Of a DNA stretch of 48,421 nucleotides, positions 1 through 8,319 are shown one piece after another. This stretch comes from Hyphomicrobiales bacterium (lineage in GTDB: Bacteria; Pseudomonadota; Alphaproteobacteria; Rhizobiales; Beijerinckiaceae). Within the stretch, counting starts at the first letter, position 1; every line of letters begins with the position of its first letter. The translations under genes and the position numbers were made by a program. Below the pieces are notes generated by a model, which was not told the DNA's origin, made no database searches, and was given only the letters and a program-made list of their open reading frames with translations. The stretch spans positions 1 through 48,421 of the forward strand of contig JAIXTP010000008.1 in the NCBI GenBank assembly GCA_027483895.1. Direction: 5' to 3'.

Positions 1-37
1 CTGGATCCCGGGTCGGCTCCGCCGCCCGGGATGACAC
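1..37. repeat. Type B palindromic repeat, right half only (cut by window edge)
   Basis: This half-palindrome starts CTGGATCCCGGG and ends CCCGGGATGACAC. It is the same as the right half of the complete element at 193-306. Its left half would lie outside the window. Such palindromes around GGATCCCGG are typical of dispersed intergenic repeats in alphaproteobacteria; no coding function is seen. Confidence 0.8.
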
Positions 38-76
38 ACCGGCAGGAGCAGCCACCGCCTGACCTCGCCCCTCCCC

Positions 77-180
77 CGTCATTGCGAGGAGCGAAGCGAC
101 GAAGCAATCCAGTTCCACGGACCGTCCGGGCACCCGGCCCGACCCATTTCTGGATTGCTTCGCTACACTCGCAATGACGG
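77..180. repeat. Type A palindromic repeat, complete unit
   Basis: Left arm CGTCATTGCGAGGAGC...GAAGCAATCCAG and right arm CTGGATTGCTTCGCT...CTCGCAATGACGG are inverted copies around a spacer of about 37 bp. The transcript could fold into a long hairpin. The spacer (accgtccgggcaccc core) is a diverged version of the one in the 4818-5719 copies, so the whole unit of about 104 bp is the repeat, not just its arms. Confidence 0.85.
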
Positions 181-192
181 CGGGAACTCTAC

Positions 193-306
193 GGTGTCAT
201 CCCGGCCGCAGCGCAGCGGAGAGCCGGGATCCAGTCGACCTCGAAGCCGCTCGCCGCTCGACCGCTCACTGGATCCCGGGTCGGCTCCGCCGCCCGGGAT
301 GACACC
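193..306. repeat. Type B palindromic repeat, complete unit
   Basis: GGTGTCATCCCGG at the left end pairs with CCGGGATGACACC at the right end, each half also carrying GGGATCCAG or CTGGATCCC. The left half (194-234) is the exact reverse complement of the right half of the element at 48186-48297, so the two ends of the window carry the same element in opposite orientations. With the type A unit it fills the space downstream of the EamA gene. Confidence 0.85.
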
Positions 307-326
307 GCCGGTCGTACTTCGCCCGC

Positions 327-1211
327 CTATCCCCGCCGGATCGCGGCCATGCGGCCGACGACGACGGCGCCGACCACCGCGGCGGCGGCGAGCCACGTGA
401 CCGCATCGGGCCGCTCGCCGTTGATCGGCATCACCGCCAGAAGCGTGATGAAGCTCTGCAAGAGCTGCACTTGGCTGACCCGCGCCACCCCGCCGAGCGC
501 GAGGCCCGCATTCCAGAAGAAGAAGCCGAGATACATCGAGAACAGACCGGCATAGCCCAGCGCCAGCCAATGCCGCGTTTCCACCGCCGCCGGATCCGCC
601 GGCATCGTCCACACGGCGAAGGGCAAGGAGAGCGGCAGCGCCAGCACCACCTGCCAGGAGATCACCTCCCAGCCCGGCATCCGCTTCGAAACGCCCGCGG
701 AGACCGCATAGCCGAGCGAGGCCGAGGCGCTGGCGGCCACCAGCAGCGGGTCGCCGATCGAAAAGCCGCTCTTTCCGCTCGAATACATCGCGAAGGCGAT
801 GACCACGGATGCGCCGGACACCGCCGCCGTCCAGAACAGCCGCGAGGGCCGGTCGCCCGAGAGCAAGGAACCGAAGGCCGCCGTCAGCAGCGGCGAGAGC
901 CCGAGAAACACCGTGCCGTGCGCCACCGGAACGTGCTGCATCGCCCAGCCGCTGAAGGCCGGAAAGCCGCCGACGAGCAGCAAGGAGCCGAGCGCCAGCC
1001 GACCCAGATCCTCGCGCGCCGGCAAACGCCGCCGCAGAACCAGCAACAGCGGCAGCGCTGCGGCGGCGGCCAGCACCGCGCGGCCCGCGGCCACGAAGAC
1101 GGGGTTCATGGTCTCCACCGCGATCCGGGTCGCAGGCAGCGTGCCCGCGAAGATCGCGACGCCGACGAAGCCGAGAAGGAGCCCGAGCGTCTCCCGGGAG
1201 CGCTCCTTCAC
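327..1211 (-). CDS. EamA/DMT-family permease
   Basis: This 294-residue protein is the usual length for a two-EamA-repeat, ten-helix drug/metabolite transporter. Hydrophobic segments run throughout, with PVFVAAGRAVLAAAAALP in the first repeat and SMYLGFFFWNAGLALGG in the second. It acts in the inner membrane as a probable small-metabolite exporter; the substrate cannot be read from sequence. The GTG start overlaps the TGA stop of the upstream B3/B4 gene by 4 bases (GTGA), which fixes the start and implies translational coupling. It is the last gene of the leftward amtB-glnK group. Confidence 0.88.
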   Translation of the reverse strand: MKERSRETLGLLLGFVGVAIFAGTLPATRIAVETMNPVFVAAGRAVLAAAAALPLLLVLRRRLPAREDLGRLALGSLLLVGGFPAFSGWAMQHVPVAHGTVFLGLSPLLTAAFGSLLSGDRPSRLFWTAAVSGASVVIAFAMYSSGKSGFSIGDPLLVAASASASLGYAVSAGVSKRMPGWEVISWQVVLALPLSLPFAVWTMPADPAAVETRHWLALGYAGLFSMYLGFFFWNAGLALGGVARVSQVQLLQSFITLLAVMPINGERPDAVTWLAAAAVVGAVVVGRMAAIRRG

Positions 1212-1915
1212 GGCGTCGCGACCGGGTTCGCCGCATCCGCGACCGCGACGCGGCTGGTGCCGCCGCAGAAGCGGCCGAGCAGGTCGACGAGATCGGCGAC
1301 CGCCGCATCGAGATCGCCGTGCCCGTTGGACTGGATCGTGATCACCGCCCGCCGCGTCGCGGGCGTGATGACGGTGCGCGCGTCCTGCCGCCAGTTCCAC
1401 CGGCGGCACAGCACGTGCCGCGCGTCGGCATAGACGACCTCGCCTTCCTTCGGGGGATCGTTCGGGTCCTCGCCGGGCTCCGCCGCCATGTCGATGAAGC
1501 CGTCGCCCGGCCGCGAGAAGCGGAAGGCGAAGGGCCCCTCGGTCCGGTCGAGATCGTCCGCGCCCACGCAGAACACATGAGCGAGCGACACGGCGTTGTA
1601 GGCGTCCACGAAACCGTTGATGCGCGGCAGCGCGCGCTCCGCCAGCACGTTCTTGACGATGCGCTCCACCGAGCAGCGATAGCTCGTCTTCTTGATCCCG
1701 AAGGCCTTGTAGGCGCTGCGCCACACCGCGATGCCGGGGATCTCGGAGAGTTCCGTCCCGCCCCACCGCGCCCGGCAGGCTGCTTCGCGCTCCGCGATCA
1801 GCGCGTCGAGCGCCGCGGGGCGCTGGGCGGGCACCGTCAGCCCTTCGGCGAGGATGAAGGCGATGCGGGCCTCGGGAAAGGTCGGCGCGATGTCGGCGAT
1901 GGAAAGTCGGGTCAT
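1208..1915 (-). CDS. B3/B4 tRNA-binding-like domain protein (COG3382 type)
   Basis: This 235-residue protein matches stand-alone relatives of the B3/B4 domain of phenylalanyl-tRNA synthetase beta chain. The pattern SAYKAFGIKKTSYRCSVE, then LPRINGFVDAYN and the late VITIQSNG are typical of the family. The B3/B4 fold can take part in tRNA editing or binding, but the function of the free-standing proteins is not settled. It lies 81 bp downstream of glnK, separated by a strong hairpin, and overlaps the EamA gene by 4 bases, so those two are probably co-translated. Confidence 0.85.
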   Translation of the reverse strand: MTRLSIADIAPTFPEARIAFILAEGLTVPAQRPAALDALIAEREAACRARWGGTELSEIPGIAVWRSAYKAFGIKKTSYRCSVERIVKNVLAERALPRINGFVDAYNAVSLAHVFCVGADDLDRTEGPFAFRFSRPGDGFIDMAAEPGEDPNDPPKEGEVVYADARHVLCRRWNWRQDARTVITPATRRAVITIQSNGHGDLDAAVADLVDLLGRFCGGTSRVAVADAANPVATP

Positions 1916-1954
1916 GCTCGGAAGGCCGGTACGGACGGGAGCGGGACCGTAGCC

Positions 1955-1989
1955 GGCGCGGGGGCGCTTGTCGACGGAGCGCCCGCGCC
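1955..1989 (-). terminator. Hairpin just downstream of glnK
   Basis: A GC-rich inverted repeat (GGCGCGG...GGCGCT against AGCGCC-CGCGCC, one bulge) begins about 8 bp after the glnK stop. No U-tract follows on the minus strand. It may attenuate or protect the amtB-glnK transcript rather than act as a classical terminator. Confidence 0.4.
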
Positions 1990-1996
1990 CGGCGCG

Positions 1997-2359
<363 letters not shown>

Positions 2360-3649
2360 TCAGAGCGTATAGGCGCGTTCGCCGTGCTGCGTCAGGTCGA
2401 GCCCCTCGTCGATCTCTTCGGGCGAGGCGCGCAGGCCGGTCGTCGCGCGCAGGAGCGCTACGAGACCCAGCGTGACGACGGCCGACCAGGCGATGGTCGC
2501 GGCGGTCCCGACGACCTGCGTCACGATCTGCGCGCCCATCGAGCCCTCCGCCCCGTAGCCCGCGCCGCCGAAGACCGGCGAGGCGAGCACGGCCACAATC
2601 AGCGTACCGAGAATGCCGCCGACGCCGTGCACGGCGAAGACGTCGAGCGAATCGTCGATCCGCAGCCGGTGCTTCACCACATCCACCGCGAAGAAACAGA
2701 CCACGCTGCCGCAGACGCCGAGGATCAGCCCGCCGACGGGGCCCACGAAGCCCGAGGCCGGCGTGACCGTCGCGAGGCCCGCGACCACGCCCGTCACGGT
2801 GCCGATCAGGCTCGGCCGGCCGAAGCGCATCCACTCGATCGCCATCCAGACGAGGCCCGCCGCCGAGGCGGAAAGATGCGTCACCATCAGCGCCGAGCCC
2901 GCCGCGCCGTCGGCCGTCAGCGCGCTGCCGCCGTTGAAGCCGTACCAGCCGACCCAGAGCATCCCCGCCCCGGTCATCGTCATGCCGGGGCTGTGGGGCG
3001 GGCGCAGCTCGCGCGGGAATCCGTCGCGCGGGCCGAGCGCCTTGGCGAGCAGCAGCGCCGAGGTGCCGGCCGTCGCATGCACCACGAGCCCGCCCGCCGA
3101 ATCCATGATCCCGCGCACCATGAGCCAGCCGCCGCCCCATACCCAATGCGTGACCGGCGCATAGACCAGCACGAGCCAGAGCGCCGAGAACAGCAGCACG
3201 GCGCCGAATTTCATGCGCTCGGGAAACGCGCCGACGATCAGCGCCGGGGTGATGATCGCGAAGGTCATCTGGAACATGAAGAACACGTTCTCCGGCAGCG
3301 TGCCGACGGCCGAGGTCTTGTCCGTTCCCGCGAGGAAGGCCTTGCCGAGCCCGCCGACGAAGGCGTTGCCCTCCGCGAAGGACAGGCTGTAGGCGCCCGC
3401 GAGCCAGAGCACCGAGGCGAGGCAGGCGATGGCCACGCACTGCATCATCACCGAGAGCACGTTCTTCGAGCGCACGAGGCCAGCATAGAACAGCGCGAGG
3501 CCCGGCATCGTCATCAGGAGCACGAGCGCGGTGGCCGTCAGCACCCAAGCGGTGTCGGCCGGAACCACGGCGGAGGTCGCCGCGGCGGCAGGCAGGCCGC
3601 TTGCGCTCAGAAGGCCCGAGGCGAGGATCGGACGGGAGAATTTCGACAT
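2360..3649 (-). CDS. amtB: Ammonium transporter AmtB
   Basis: This 429-residue Amt/MEP/Rh channel opens with a signal-like segment (MSKFSRPILASGLLSASG). The Amt signature DSAGGLVVHATAG carries the first pore histidine and DVFAVHGVGGILG the second. The phenylalanine gate region FFMFQMTFAIITPAL is also present. It conducts ammonium across the inner membrane. An upstream in-frame ATG would add 16 residues (MSLARRSSTLAPRESP), which looks less like a signal peptide, so the inner ATG was chosen. PII follows directly. No clean sigma-54 promoter was found in the divergent gap with prmB. Confidence 0.95.
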   Translation of the reverse strand: MSKFSRPILASGLLSASGLPAAAATSAVVPADTAWVLTATALVLLMTMPGLALFYAGLVRSKNVLSVMMQCVAIACLASVLWLAGAYSLSFAEGNAFVGGLGKAFLAGTDKTSAVGTLPENVFFMFQMTFAIITPALIVGAFPERMKFGAVLLFSALWLVLVYAPVTHWVWGGGWLMVRGIMDSAGGLVVHATAGTSALLLAKALGPRDGFPRELRPPHSPGMTMTGAGMLWVGWYGFNGGSALTADGAAGSALMVTHLSASAAGLVWMAIEWMRFGRPSLIGTVTGVVAGLATVTPASGFVGPVGGLILGVCGSVVCFFAVDVVKHRLRIDDSLDVFAVHGVGGILGTLIVAVLASPVFGGAGYGAEGSMGAQIVTQVVGTAATIAWSAVVTLGLVALLRATTGLRASPEEIDEGLDLTQHGERAYTL

Positions 3650-3863
3650 GGGGGACTCTCGGGGGGCAAGCGTCGAAGATCGCCGCGCAAGAGACACGAG
3701 CCGCGCCCCGTTTCAATCCTTCCTTCGTCCGAAACACGTCGGAATGAGCGCTTTCCGACCTTTCGAGCCATTATTCCGTGCGTCGCCGATGCCCGGGCCG
3801 GAGCCGACGCGCTTGCCCCCTCGCCCGGCCGCGCCTAAGAACCGCGCGGCTTCGGAGCGGATC

Positions 3864-4775
3864 ATGGCGGACATCACCGACGACCTCGTCACCTTGCGCG
3901 ATTGGCTGCGCTACGCCGTCACGCGCTTCACCGCGTCGGACGTCTTCCACGGCCACGGCGCGACGAGCGCGCTCGACGAGGCGGCCTTCATCATCCTCGA
4001 AAGCCTGTCGCTGCCGGTCGACGACATCAACCCTTGGCTCGACTGCCGCCTCACCGCGCCCGAGCGCGCACGGCTCGCGGAGCTGATCGAGGCCCGCATC
4101 ACGACCCGCAAGCCCGCGGCCTATCTCCTCGGCAAGGCCTATATCCGCGGCGTCCCCTTCAAGGTCGACGAGCGGGTGATCGTGCCCCGCAGCTTCATCG
4201 GCGAGATGCTGTTCGACGAGAGCCTCGTCGGCGAGGGCGGCATGCTGGTCGACGACGTCTTCGCGATCGAGCGCGTTCTCGATCTCTGCACGGGCTCCGG
4301 CTGCCTCGCGCTCCTCGCCGCGCAGGTCTTCCCGAACGCGACGGTGGACGCGGTGGATCTCTCCCCCGACGCCTTGGAGGTCGCGGGCATCAACGTCGCC
4401 GAGAGCCCCTTCGGCGAGCGCGTGACGCTGCATCGGGGCGACCTGTTCGCCCCGCTCGCGGGCCGGCGCTACGACCTCATCATCACCAACCCGCCTTACG
4501 TCGAGCAGGAGGTGATGGACGTGTTGCCGCCCGAATACCGGCACGAGCCCGAGATGGCGCTGGCGGGCGGCCCCGACGGCCTCGACATCGTCCGCCGCAT
4601 CCTCGCGGCGGCGCCGAAGCACCTGAACCCCGGCGGCGGTCTCATCTGCGAGATCGGCACGGGCCGGGAGATCATGGACGAGGAATACCCGAACCTCCCC
4701 TTCGTCTGGCTCGACAGCGAGGACAGCGAAGGCGAAGTCTTCTGGATAACCGCCCGGGATCTCGGGGTCGGGTAG
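3864..4775 (+). CDS. prmB: Ribosomal protein L3 N5-glutamine methyltransferase PrmB
   Basis: This 303-residue enzyme transfers a methyl group from S-adenosylmethionine to a glutamine of ribosomal protein L3. SAM motif I is LDLCTGSGC (139-147) and the glutamine-binding NPPY motif is at 209-212. The N-terminal helical domain (LRDWLRYAVTRF, then DEAAFIILESLSLP) and VDERVIVPRSFIGE match PrmB rather than PrmC or HemK. The ATG is preceded by GGAG at a normal distance; the frame stays open further upstream but without family similarity. It is divergent from amtB and stands alone. Confidence 0.93.
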   Translation: MADITDDLVTLRDWLRYAVTRFTASDVFHGHGATSALDEAAFIILESLSLPVDDINPWLDCRLTAPERARLAELIEARITTRKPAAYLLGKAYIRGVPFKVDERVIVPRSFIGEMLFDESLVGEGGMLVDDVFAIERVLDLCTGSGCLALLAAQVFPNATVDAVDLSPDALEVAGINVAESPFGERVTLHRGDLFAPLAGRRYDLIITNPPYVEQEVMDVLPPEYRHEPEMALAGGPDGLDIVRRILAAAPKHLNPGGGLICEIGTGREIMDEEYPNLPFVWLDSEDSEGEVFWITARDLGVG

Positions 4776-4817
4776 AGGCGGGCGGTCGCCCCGCAACTCA
4801 CCGCGCACTACCTTCTC

Positions 4818-4921
4818 CGTCATTGCGAGGAGCACAGCGACGAAGCAATCCAGTGCGACCGTCTGACCGGGCACCCCGTCCGACCATTCTCTGGATTGCT
4901 TCGCTCCGCTCGCAATGACGG
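4818..4921. repeat. Type A palindromic repeat, array unit 1
   Basis: This is a complete unit: left arm with CGTCATTGCGAGGAGCACAG, a 37-bp spacer containing GACCGGGCACCCCGTCCGAC, and right arm ending CGCAATGACGG. It starts an array whose copies begin every 119 bp (4818, 4937, 5056). The array fills the gene-free stretch after prmB (4776-5234). Confidence 0.9.
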
Positions 4922-4936
4922 AACAAGCCACCACCC

Positions 4937-5040
4937 CGTCATTGCGAGGAGCGCAGCGACGAAGCAATCCAGTGCGACCGTCCGACCGGGCACCCCGTCC
5001 GACCATTCTCTGGATTGCTTCGCTGCGCTCGCAATGACGG
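4937..5040. repeat. Type A palindromic repeat, array unit 2
   Basis: This unit is nearly identical to the preceding one, including its 37-bp spacer (one visible difference, gtccgacc for gtctgacc). It is joined to it by the linker aacaagccaccaccc. The near identity of spacer and linker indicates recent tandem duplication rather than independent insertion. Confidence 0.9.
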
Positions 5041-5055
5041 GCCAAGCAACCACCC

Positions 5056-5091
5056 CGTCATTGCGAGGAGCGCAGCGACGAAGCAATCCAG
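5056..5091. repeat. Type A repeat, orphan left arm
   Basis: Only the left arm (CGTCATTGCGAGGAGCGCAG to GCAATCCAG) is present, exactly one period after unit 2. The usual spacer is replaced by gaaaaggccgcccgcgcgc. A similar flank (gaaaacggccgccgcgcgc) follows the other orphan arm at 5735-5770, so both arms share a second type of junction. The GIY-YIG gene follows. Confidence 0.85.
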
Positions 5092-5234
5092 AAAAGGCCG
5101 CCCGCGCGCACGCTCTCCGACCGAGCGCCTCGACCGGTGGCCCGCTTCTGCTAGTCTCCCGCAAGAAGCTGGCAGCAGGTGCCCGTAGCCCGCCGTCGCC
5201 GCGTCGCTTCGCCCTTGGGAAGGGAAGACGCGAC

Positions 5235-5522
5235 ATGCGCAGTCCTGCCGTCTACATCATGGCGAGCAAGCGGAACGGCACGCTCTACACGGGGGTGACG
5301 TCGGACCTCGCCCGCCGTGCCCACGAGCATCGGACAGGCGCGACCCCGGGCTTCACGTCCCGTTACCGGTGCATCTTGCTGGTCTGGTACGCCTCGTTCC
5401 AAACGATGCCCGACGCGATCTTCGAGGAGAAGCGGATCAAGGCGGGCTCGCGGGCCGACAAGCTGAGGCTGATCGAGATGCTCAACCCGGAATGGCGCGA
5501 TCTCTATCCCGACCTGGCATGA
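5235..5522 (+). CDS. Small GIY-YIG nuclease-domain protein
   Basis: This 95-residue protein consists of just a GIY-YIG domain of the UvrC/YhbQ superfamily. The GIY element appears as VYI (6-8) and YIG as YTG (18-20). Arg27, a glutamate at 64 or 65 (FEEKRIK) and the terminal NPEWRDL motif are present, so it looks catalytically intact. Relatives of this size are abundant in alphaproteobacteria, often in several copies, and have no settled role. The start is placed at ATG because GGGAAGACG lies just upstream and the family begins there; the frame is open further upstream through repeat sequence. It sits between an orphan left arm and an orphan right arm of the type A palindrome array. Confidence 0.85.
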   Translation: MRSPAVYIMASKRNGTLYTGVTSDLARRAHEHRTGATPGFTSRYRCILLVWYASFQTMPDAIFEEKRIKAGSRADKLRLIEMLNPEWRDLYPDLA

Positions 5523-5569
5523 CCGCCCCGGCCCGCCGCCGGATATCGCAAACGGGTACCGCCGTCGCA

Positions 5570-5600
5570 CTGGATTGCTTCGCTGCGCTCGCAATGACGG
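5570..5600. repeat. Type A repeat, orphan right arm
   Basis: This is a right arm (CTGGATTGCTTCGCTGCG to CGCAATGACGG) without its left partner. The bases before it (gtcgca) are the reverse complement of those that normally follow a left arm (tgcgac). After it the array resumes with the standard linker aacaagccaccaccc. Confidence 0.85.
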
Positions 5601-5615
5601 AACAAGCCACCACCC

Positions 5616-5719
5616 CGTCATTGCGAGGAGCGAAGCGACGAAGCAATCCAGTGCGACCGTCCGACCGGGCACCCCGTCCGACCATTCTCTGGATTGCTTC
5701 GCTGCGCTCGCAATGACGG
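5616..5719. repeat. Type A palindromic repeat, array unit on the right of the GIY-YIG gene
   Basis: This is a complete unit with the same spacer as the unit at 4937-5040. The next left arm begins 119 bp later, so the period is kept on both sides of the nuclease gene. With its neighbours it fills the stretch 5523-5811. Confidence 0.9.
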
Positions 5720-5734
5720 AACACGCAGCCACCC

Positions 5735-5770
5735 CGGCGTTGCGAAGAGCGAGGCGACGAAGCAATCCGG
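5735..5770. repeat. Type A repeat, degenerate orphan left arm
   Basis: This is a mutated left arm (CGGCGTTGCGAAGAGCGAGG to GCAATCCGG) with no right arm. It is followed by gaaaacggccgccgcgcgc, like the flank of the orphan arm at 5056-5091. Confidence 0.75.
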
Positions 5771-5811
5771 AAAACGGCCGCCGCGCGCTCGATGCCGGCC
5801 TCCCCCGCACC

Positions 5812-5843
5812 AAAGAAAAAGGGCGGGGTCTCCCCCGCCCTTT
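5812..5843 (-). terminator. Rho-independent terminator of ettA
   Basis: On the minus strand an 11-bp perfect stem AAAGGGCGGGG / CCCCGCCCTTT closes a GAGA tetraloop and runs into a T-rich tail (TTCTTT). It lies 12 bp after the ettA stop. This is the clearest intrinsic terminator in the window. Confidence 0.92.
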
Positions 5844-5855
5844 CCGCTTCCGCGC

Positions 5856-7511
5856 TCAGCGCGTGAACTGCTTGTACTTGATCCGCTTCGGGATCGTGCT
5901 GTCGATGCCGAGGCGACGCTTCTTGTCTTCCTCGTAATCCTGGAAGTTGCCCTCGAACCACTCGACATGGCTGTCGCCCTCGAAGGCCAGCATGTGGGTG
6001 GCGATGCGGTCGAGGAAGAAGCGGTCATGCGAGATGATGACCGCGCAGCCCGCGAACTCCTCCAGCGCCTCTTCCAGCGCCCGCAGCGTATCCACGTCGA
6101 GGTCGTTGGTCGGTTCGTCGAGCAGCAGCACGTTCGCGCCCGACTTCAGCATCTTGGCGAGATGAACGCGGTTGCGCTCGCCGCCCGAGAGCATGCCGAC
6201 CTTCTTCTGCTGGTCGCCGCCCTTGAAGTTGAAGGCCGAGCAATAGGCGCGGGAATTGATCTCGCGCTTGCCGAGATAGAGCACCTCGTTGCCCTCGGAG
6301 ATTTCCTCCCAGACCGTCTTCTTCGGGTCGAGCGCGTCACGCGACTGGTCGACATAGCCGAGCTTCACGCTGTCGCCGATCGTGATGCGGCCGCCGTCGG
6401 GCTGTTCCTGCCCGGTGATCATGCGGAACAGCGTCGTCTTGCCCGCGCCGTTCGGGCCGATCACGCCCACGATGCCGCCGGGCGGCAGCTTGAAGGAGAG
6501 ATCGTCGATCAAGAGACGGTCGCCGAAGCCCTTCTGCAGCCCGTCGAACTCGATGACGTTCTGGCCGAGCCGCTCGGCCACCGGAATGACGATCTGCGCG
6601 GTCGTCGGGCCCTTCTCGGCCTGCTTCGCCACGAGGTCCTCATAGCGCTGGATACGCGCCTTCGACTTGGTCTGGCGGGCCTTGGGCGAGGCCTGGATCC
6701 ACTCGCTCTCGCGCTCCAGCGCACGCATGCGCGCCTCTTCCTCGCGGCCTTCCTGCTGCAGGCGCTTCTGCTTCTGGACGAGCCAGGAGGAGTAGTTGCC
6801 CTCGTAGGGGATGCCGCGGCCGCGATCGAGTTCGAGGATCCAGCCCGTCACGTTGTCGAGGAAGTAGCGGTCATGGGTCACGATCAGGATCGCGCCGGGA
6901 TAGGTGCGCAGATGCCCTTCGAGCCAGTTCACGGTCTCGGCGTCGAGATGGTTGGTCGGCTCGTCGAGCAGCAGCAGTTCGGGCTGTTCGAGCAGCAACC
7001 GGCACAGCGCCACGCGGCGGCGCTCGCCGCCCGAGAGCTTCGACACGTCCGCGTCGTCGGCCGGGCAGCGCAGCGCGTCCATCGCCTGGTCGACCTTGGA
7101 GTCGAGGTCCCAAAGGCCCTTCGCCTCGATCTCGTCCTGCAGGCGGGTCATCTCGTCCGCCGTCTCGTCCGAGTAATTCATGGCGAGTTCGTTGTAGCGG
7201 TCGAGGATCGCCTTCTGCGCGGCGACGCCGTCCATCACGTTCTCGCGGACGGTCTTCGTCTCGTCGAGCTGCGGTTCCTGCGGCAGATAGCCGACGCGCG
7301 CGCCTTCCTGAACCCAGCCGTCGCCGGTGTATTCCTTGTCGATGCCGGCCATGATGCGCAGCAGCGTCGACTTGCCGGCGCCGTTGACGCCGAGCACGCC
7401 GATCTTGGCGTCCGGGTAGAAGGAGAGGTGCACGTTGTCGAGCACCTTCTTGCCGCCCGCATAGGTCTTGGTGAGACCCTGCATGTGGTAGACGAACTGG
7501 TAGGAAGCCAT
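5856..7511 (-). CDS. ettA: Energy-dependent translational throttle protein EttA (ABC-F)
   Basis: This 551-residue ABC-F ATPase acts on ribosomes, binding the E site and gating entry into elongation according to the ATP/ADP ratio. Two ATPase domains are visible: Walker [10 protein letters not shown] with signature [13 protein letters not shown] and DEPTNHLD, then GPNGAGKTT with [13 protein letters not shown] and DEPTNDLD. Between them lies the charged linker that contacts P-site tRNA ([20 protein letters not shown], then [17 protein letters not shown]). The start [15 protein letters not shown] and the end [17 protein letters not shown] match EttA. It is monocistronic, with its own terminator. 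Confidence 0.96.
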   Translation of the reverse strand: MASYQFVYHMQGLTKTYAGGKKVLDNVHLSFYPDAKIGVLGVNGAGKSTLLRIMAGIDKEYTGDGWVQEGARVGYLPQEPQLDETKTVRENVMDGVAAQKAILDRYNELAMNYSDETADEMTRLQDEIEAKGLWDLDSKVDQAMDALRCPADDADVSKLSGGERRRVALCRLLLEQPELLLLDEPTNHLDAETVNWLEGHLRTYPGAILIVTHDRYFLDNVTGWILELDRGRGIPYEGNYSSWLVQKQKRLQQEGREEEARMRALERESEWIQASPKARQTKSKARIQRYEDLVAKQAEKGPTTAQIVIPVAERLGQNVIEFDGLQKGFGDRLLIDDLSFKLPPGGIVGVIGPNGAGKTTLFRMITGQEQPDGGRITIGDSVKLGYVDQSRDALDPKKTVWEEISEGNEVLYLGKREINSRAYCSAFNFKGGDQQKKVGMLSGGERNRVHLAKMLKSGANVLLLDEPTNDLDVDTLRALEEALEEFAGCAVIISHDRFFLDRIATHMLAFEGDSHVEWFEGNFQDYEEDKKRRLGIDSTIPKRIKYKQFTR

Positions 7512-7645
7512 GGAACCTCGGCGCGCCGCTCGCGGACATTCGGGAGTTGCCGCTATGTAGCGAGCGCCCTCCCCCGGAGCAAGGGCGCCCGCCCCGGCGA
7601 ACCCGGCCGCGAGCCGCGCGTTTCCTCCCCATTCCGGAGGACGCC

Positions 7646-7792
7646 ATGGACGCCGCAGGCCCCCGCCCCGACATCACCCACGAAGCCGAAATCGCCGTTC
7701 ACGAGAAGAACTACCGCTCCTTCCTGAAATTCATCCGGACGGCCGCGGTGGTGGTCGCCGTGATCCTGCTCGGCCTCACGCTGCTCGCCTGA
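7646..7792 (+). CDS. aa3-type cytochrome c oxidase subunit IV
   Basis: This 48-residue protein has a short polar N-terminus, [15 protein letters not shown], and one transmembrane helix ([14 protein letters not shown]). That is the plan of the alphaproteobacterial COX4 small subunit (family PF07835), which packs against the aa3 oxidase in the inner membrane. An excellent GGAGG lies 5 bp before the ATG. The frame is open upstream but the extra sequence is not family-like. The oxidase genes are not nearby, so this subunit is encoded away from its complex, as is common for it. Confidence 0.85.
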   Translation: MDAAGPRPDITHEAEIAVHEKNYRSFLKFIRTAAVVVAVILLGLTLLA

Positions 7793-7827
7793 GCGGCGGC
7801 GTTTCGGGTTCCAAGGGAGAAGAAGCG

Positions 7828-8259
7828 ATGAGCTACACCTACGGCAAGACCGTCGACATGCCCTTCGCGGCGGCGGTCTCGGCGGTCGGCGAGGCGCTGG
7901 GCCGCCACGGCTTCGGCATCCTGTCCGACATCGACGTGCAGGGCACGCTCCGAAAGAAGCTCGGCGCCGAGATGCGCCCCTATCGAATTCTGGGCGCCTG
8001 CAACCCGAACATGGCCCGCAGCGCGATCGAAACGGAACCGCTGATCGGGGCCATGCTGCCCTGCAACGTCGTGGTGCGAGAACGCGAGGACGGACGGGTG
8101 GAGATCGCGGCCGTCGATCCCGTCGCGTCCATGCAGGCCGTAGCCAATCCGGATCTCGCCGAAATCGCCCGGGACGTCCGCAGGATGCTGTGCGACGCGG
8201 TCGACGAGGTCGGCAGTCGGACCGGTGAGACCGGAACGACAAGCCCCGCCGGCGATTGA
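7828..8259 (+). CDS. DUF302 domain protein
   Basis: This 143-residue protein matches DUF302: an opening SYTYGKTVDMPFAAAVSAV, a central GFGILSDIDVQGTLRKKLG, and PYRILGACNPNMA followed by LLPCNVVVRE-like sequence (here MLPCNVVVRE). DUF302 proteins are small alpha/beta proteins of unknown biochemical role. No signal peptide is visible, so it is probably cytoplasmic. AGGGAGAAG gives a strong ribosome site. It lies 35 bp after the COX subunit IV gene and 60 bp before the alcohol dehydrogenase gene. Confidence 0.9.
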   Translation: MSYTYGKTVDMPFAAAVSAVGEALGRHGFGILSDIDVQGTLRKKLGAEMRPYRILGACNPNMARSAIETEPLIGAMLPCNVVVREREDGRVEIAAVDPVASMQAVANPDLAEIARDVRRMLCDAVDEVGSRTGETGTTSPAGD

Positions 8260-8319
8260 CCGCCGGACGCACGGGATCGGCGGAGCCTCCCGATGCCCCT
8301 CGCGATCAGGGAGACGCCC

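Noticed and set aside
3650..3863. Sigma-54 promoter for amtB
   Set aside because: The best minus-strand candidate (GGCTCG...TTGC near 3680-3705) has spacing two bases too long; no NtrC-type palindrome was found.
4818..5770. CRISPR array
   Set aside because: The repeated part is about 104 bp and palindromic, and the 37-bp intervals inside units are nearly identical rather than variable; no cas genes are nearby.
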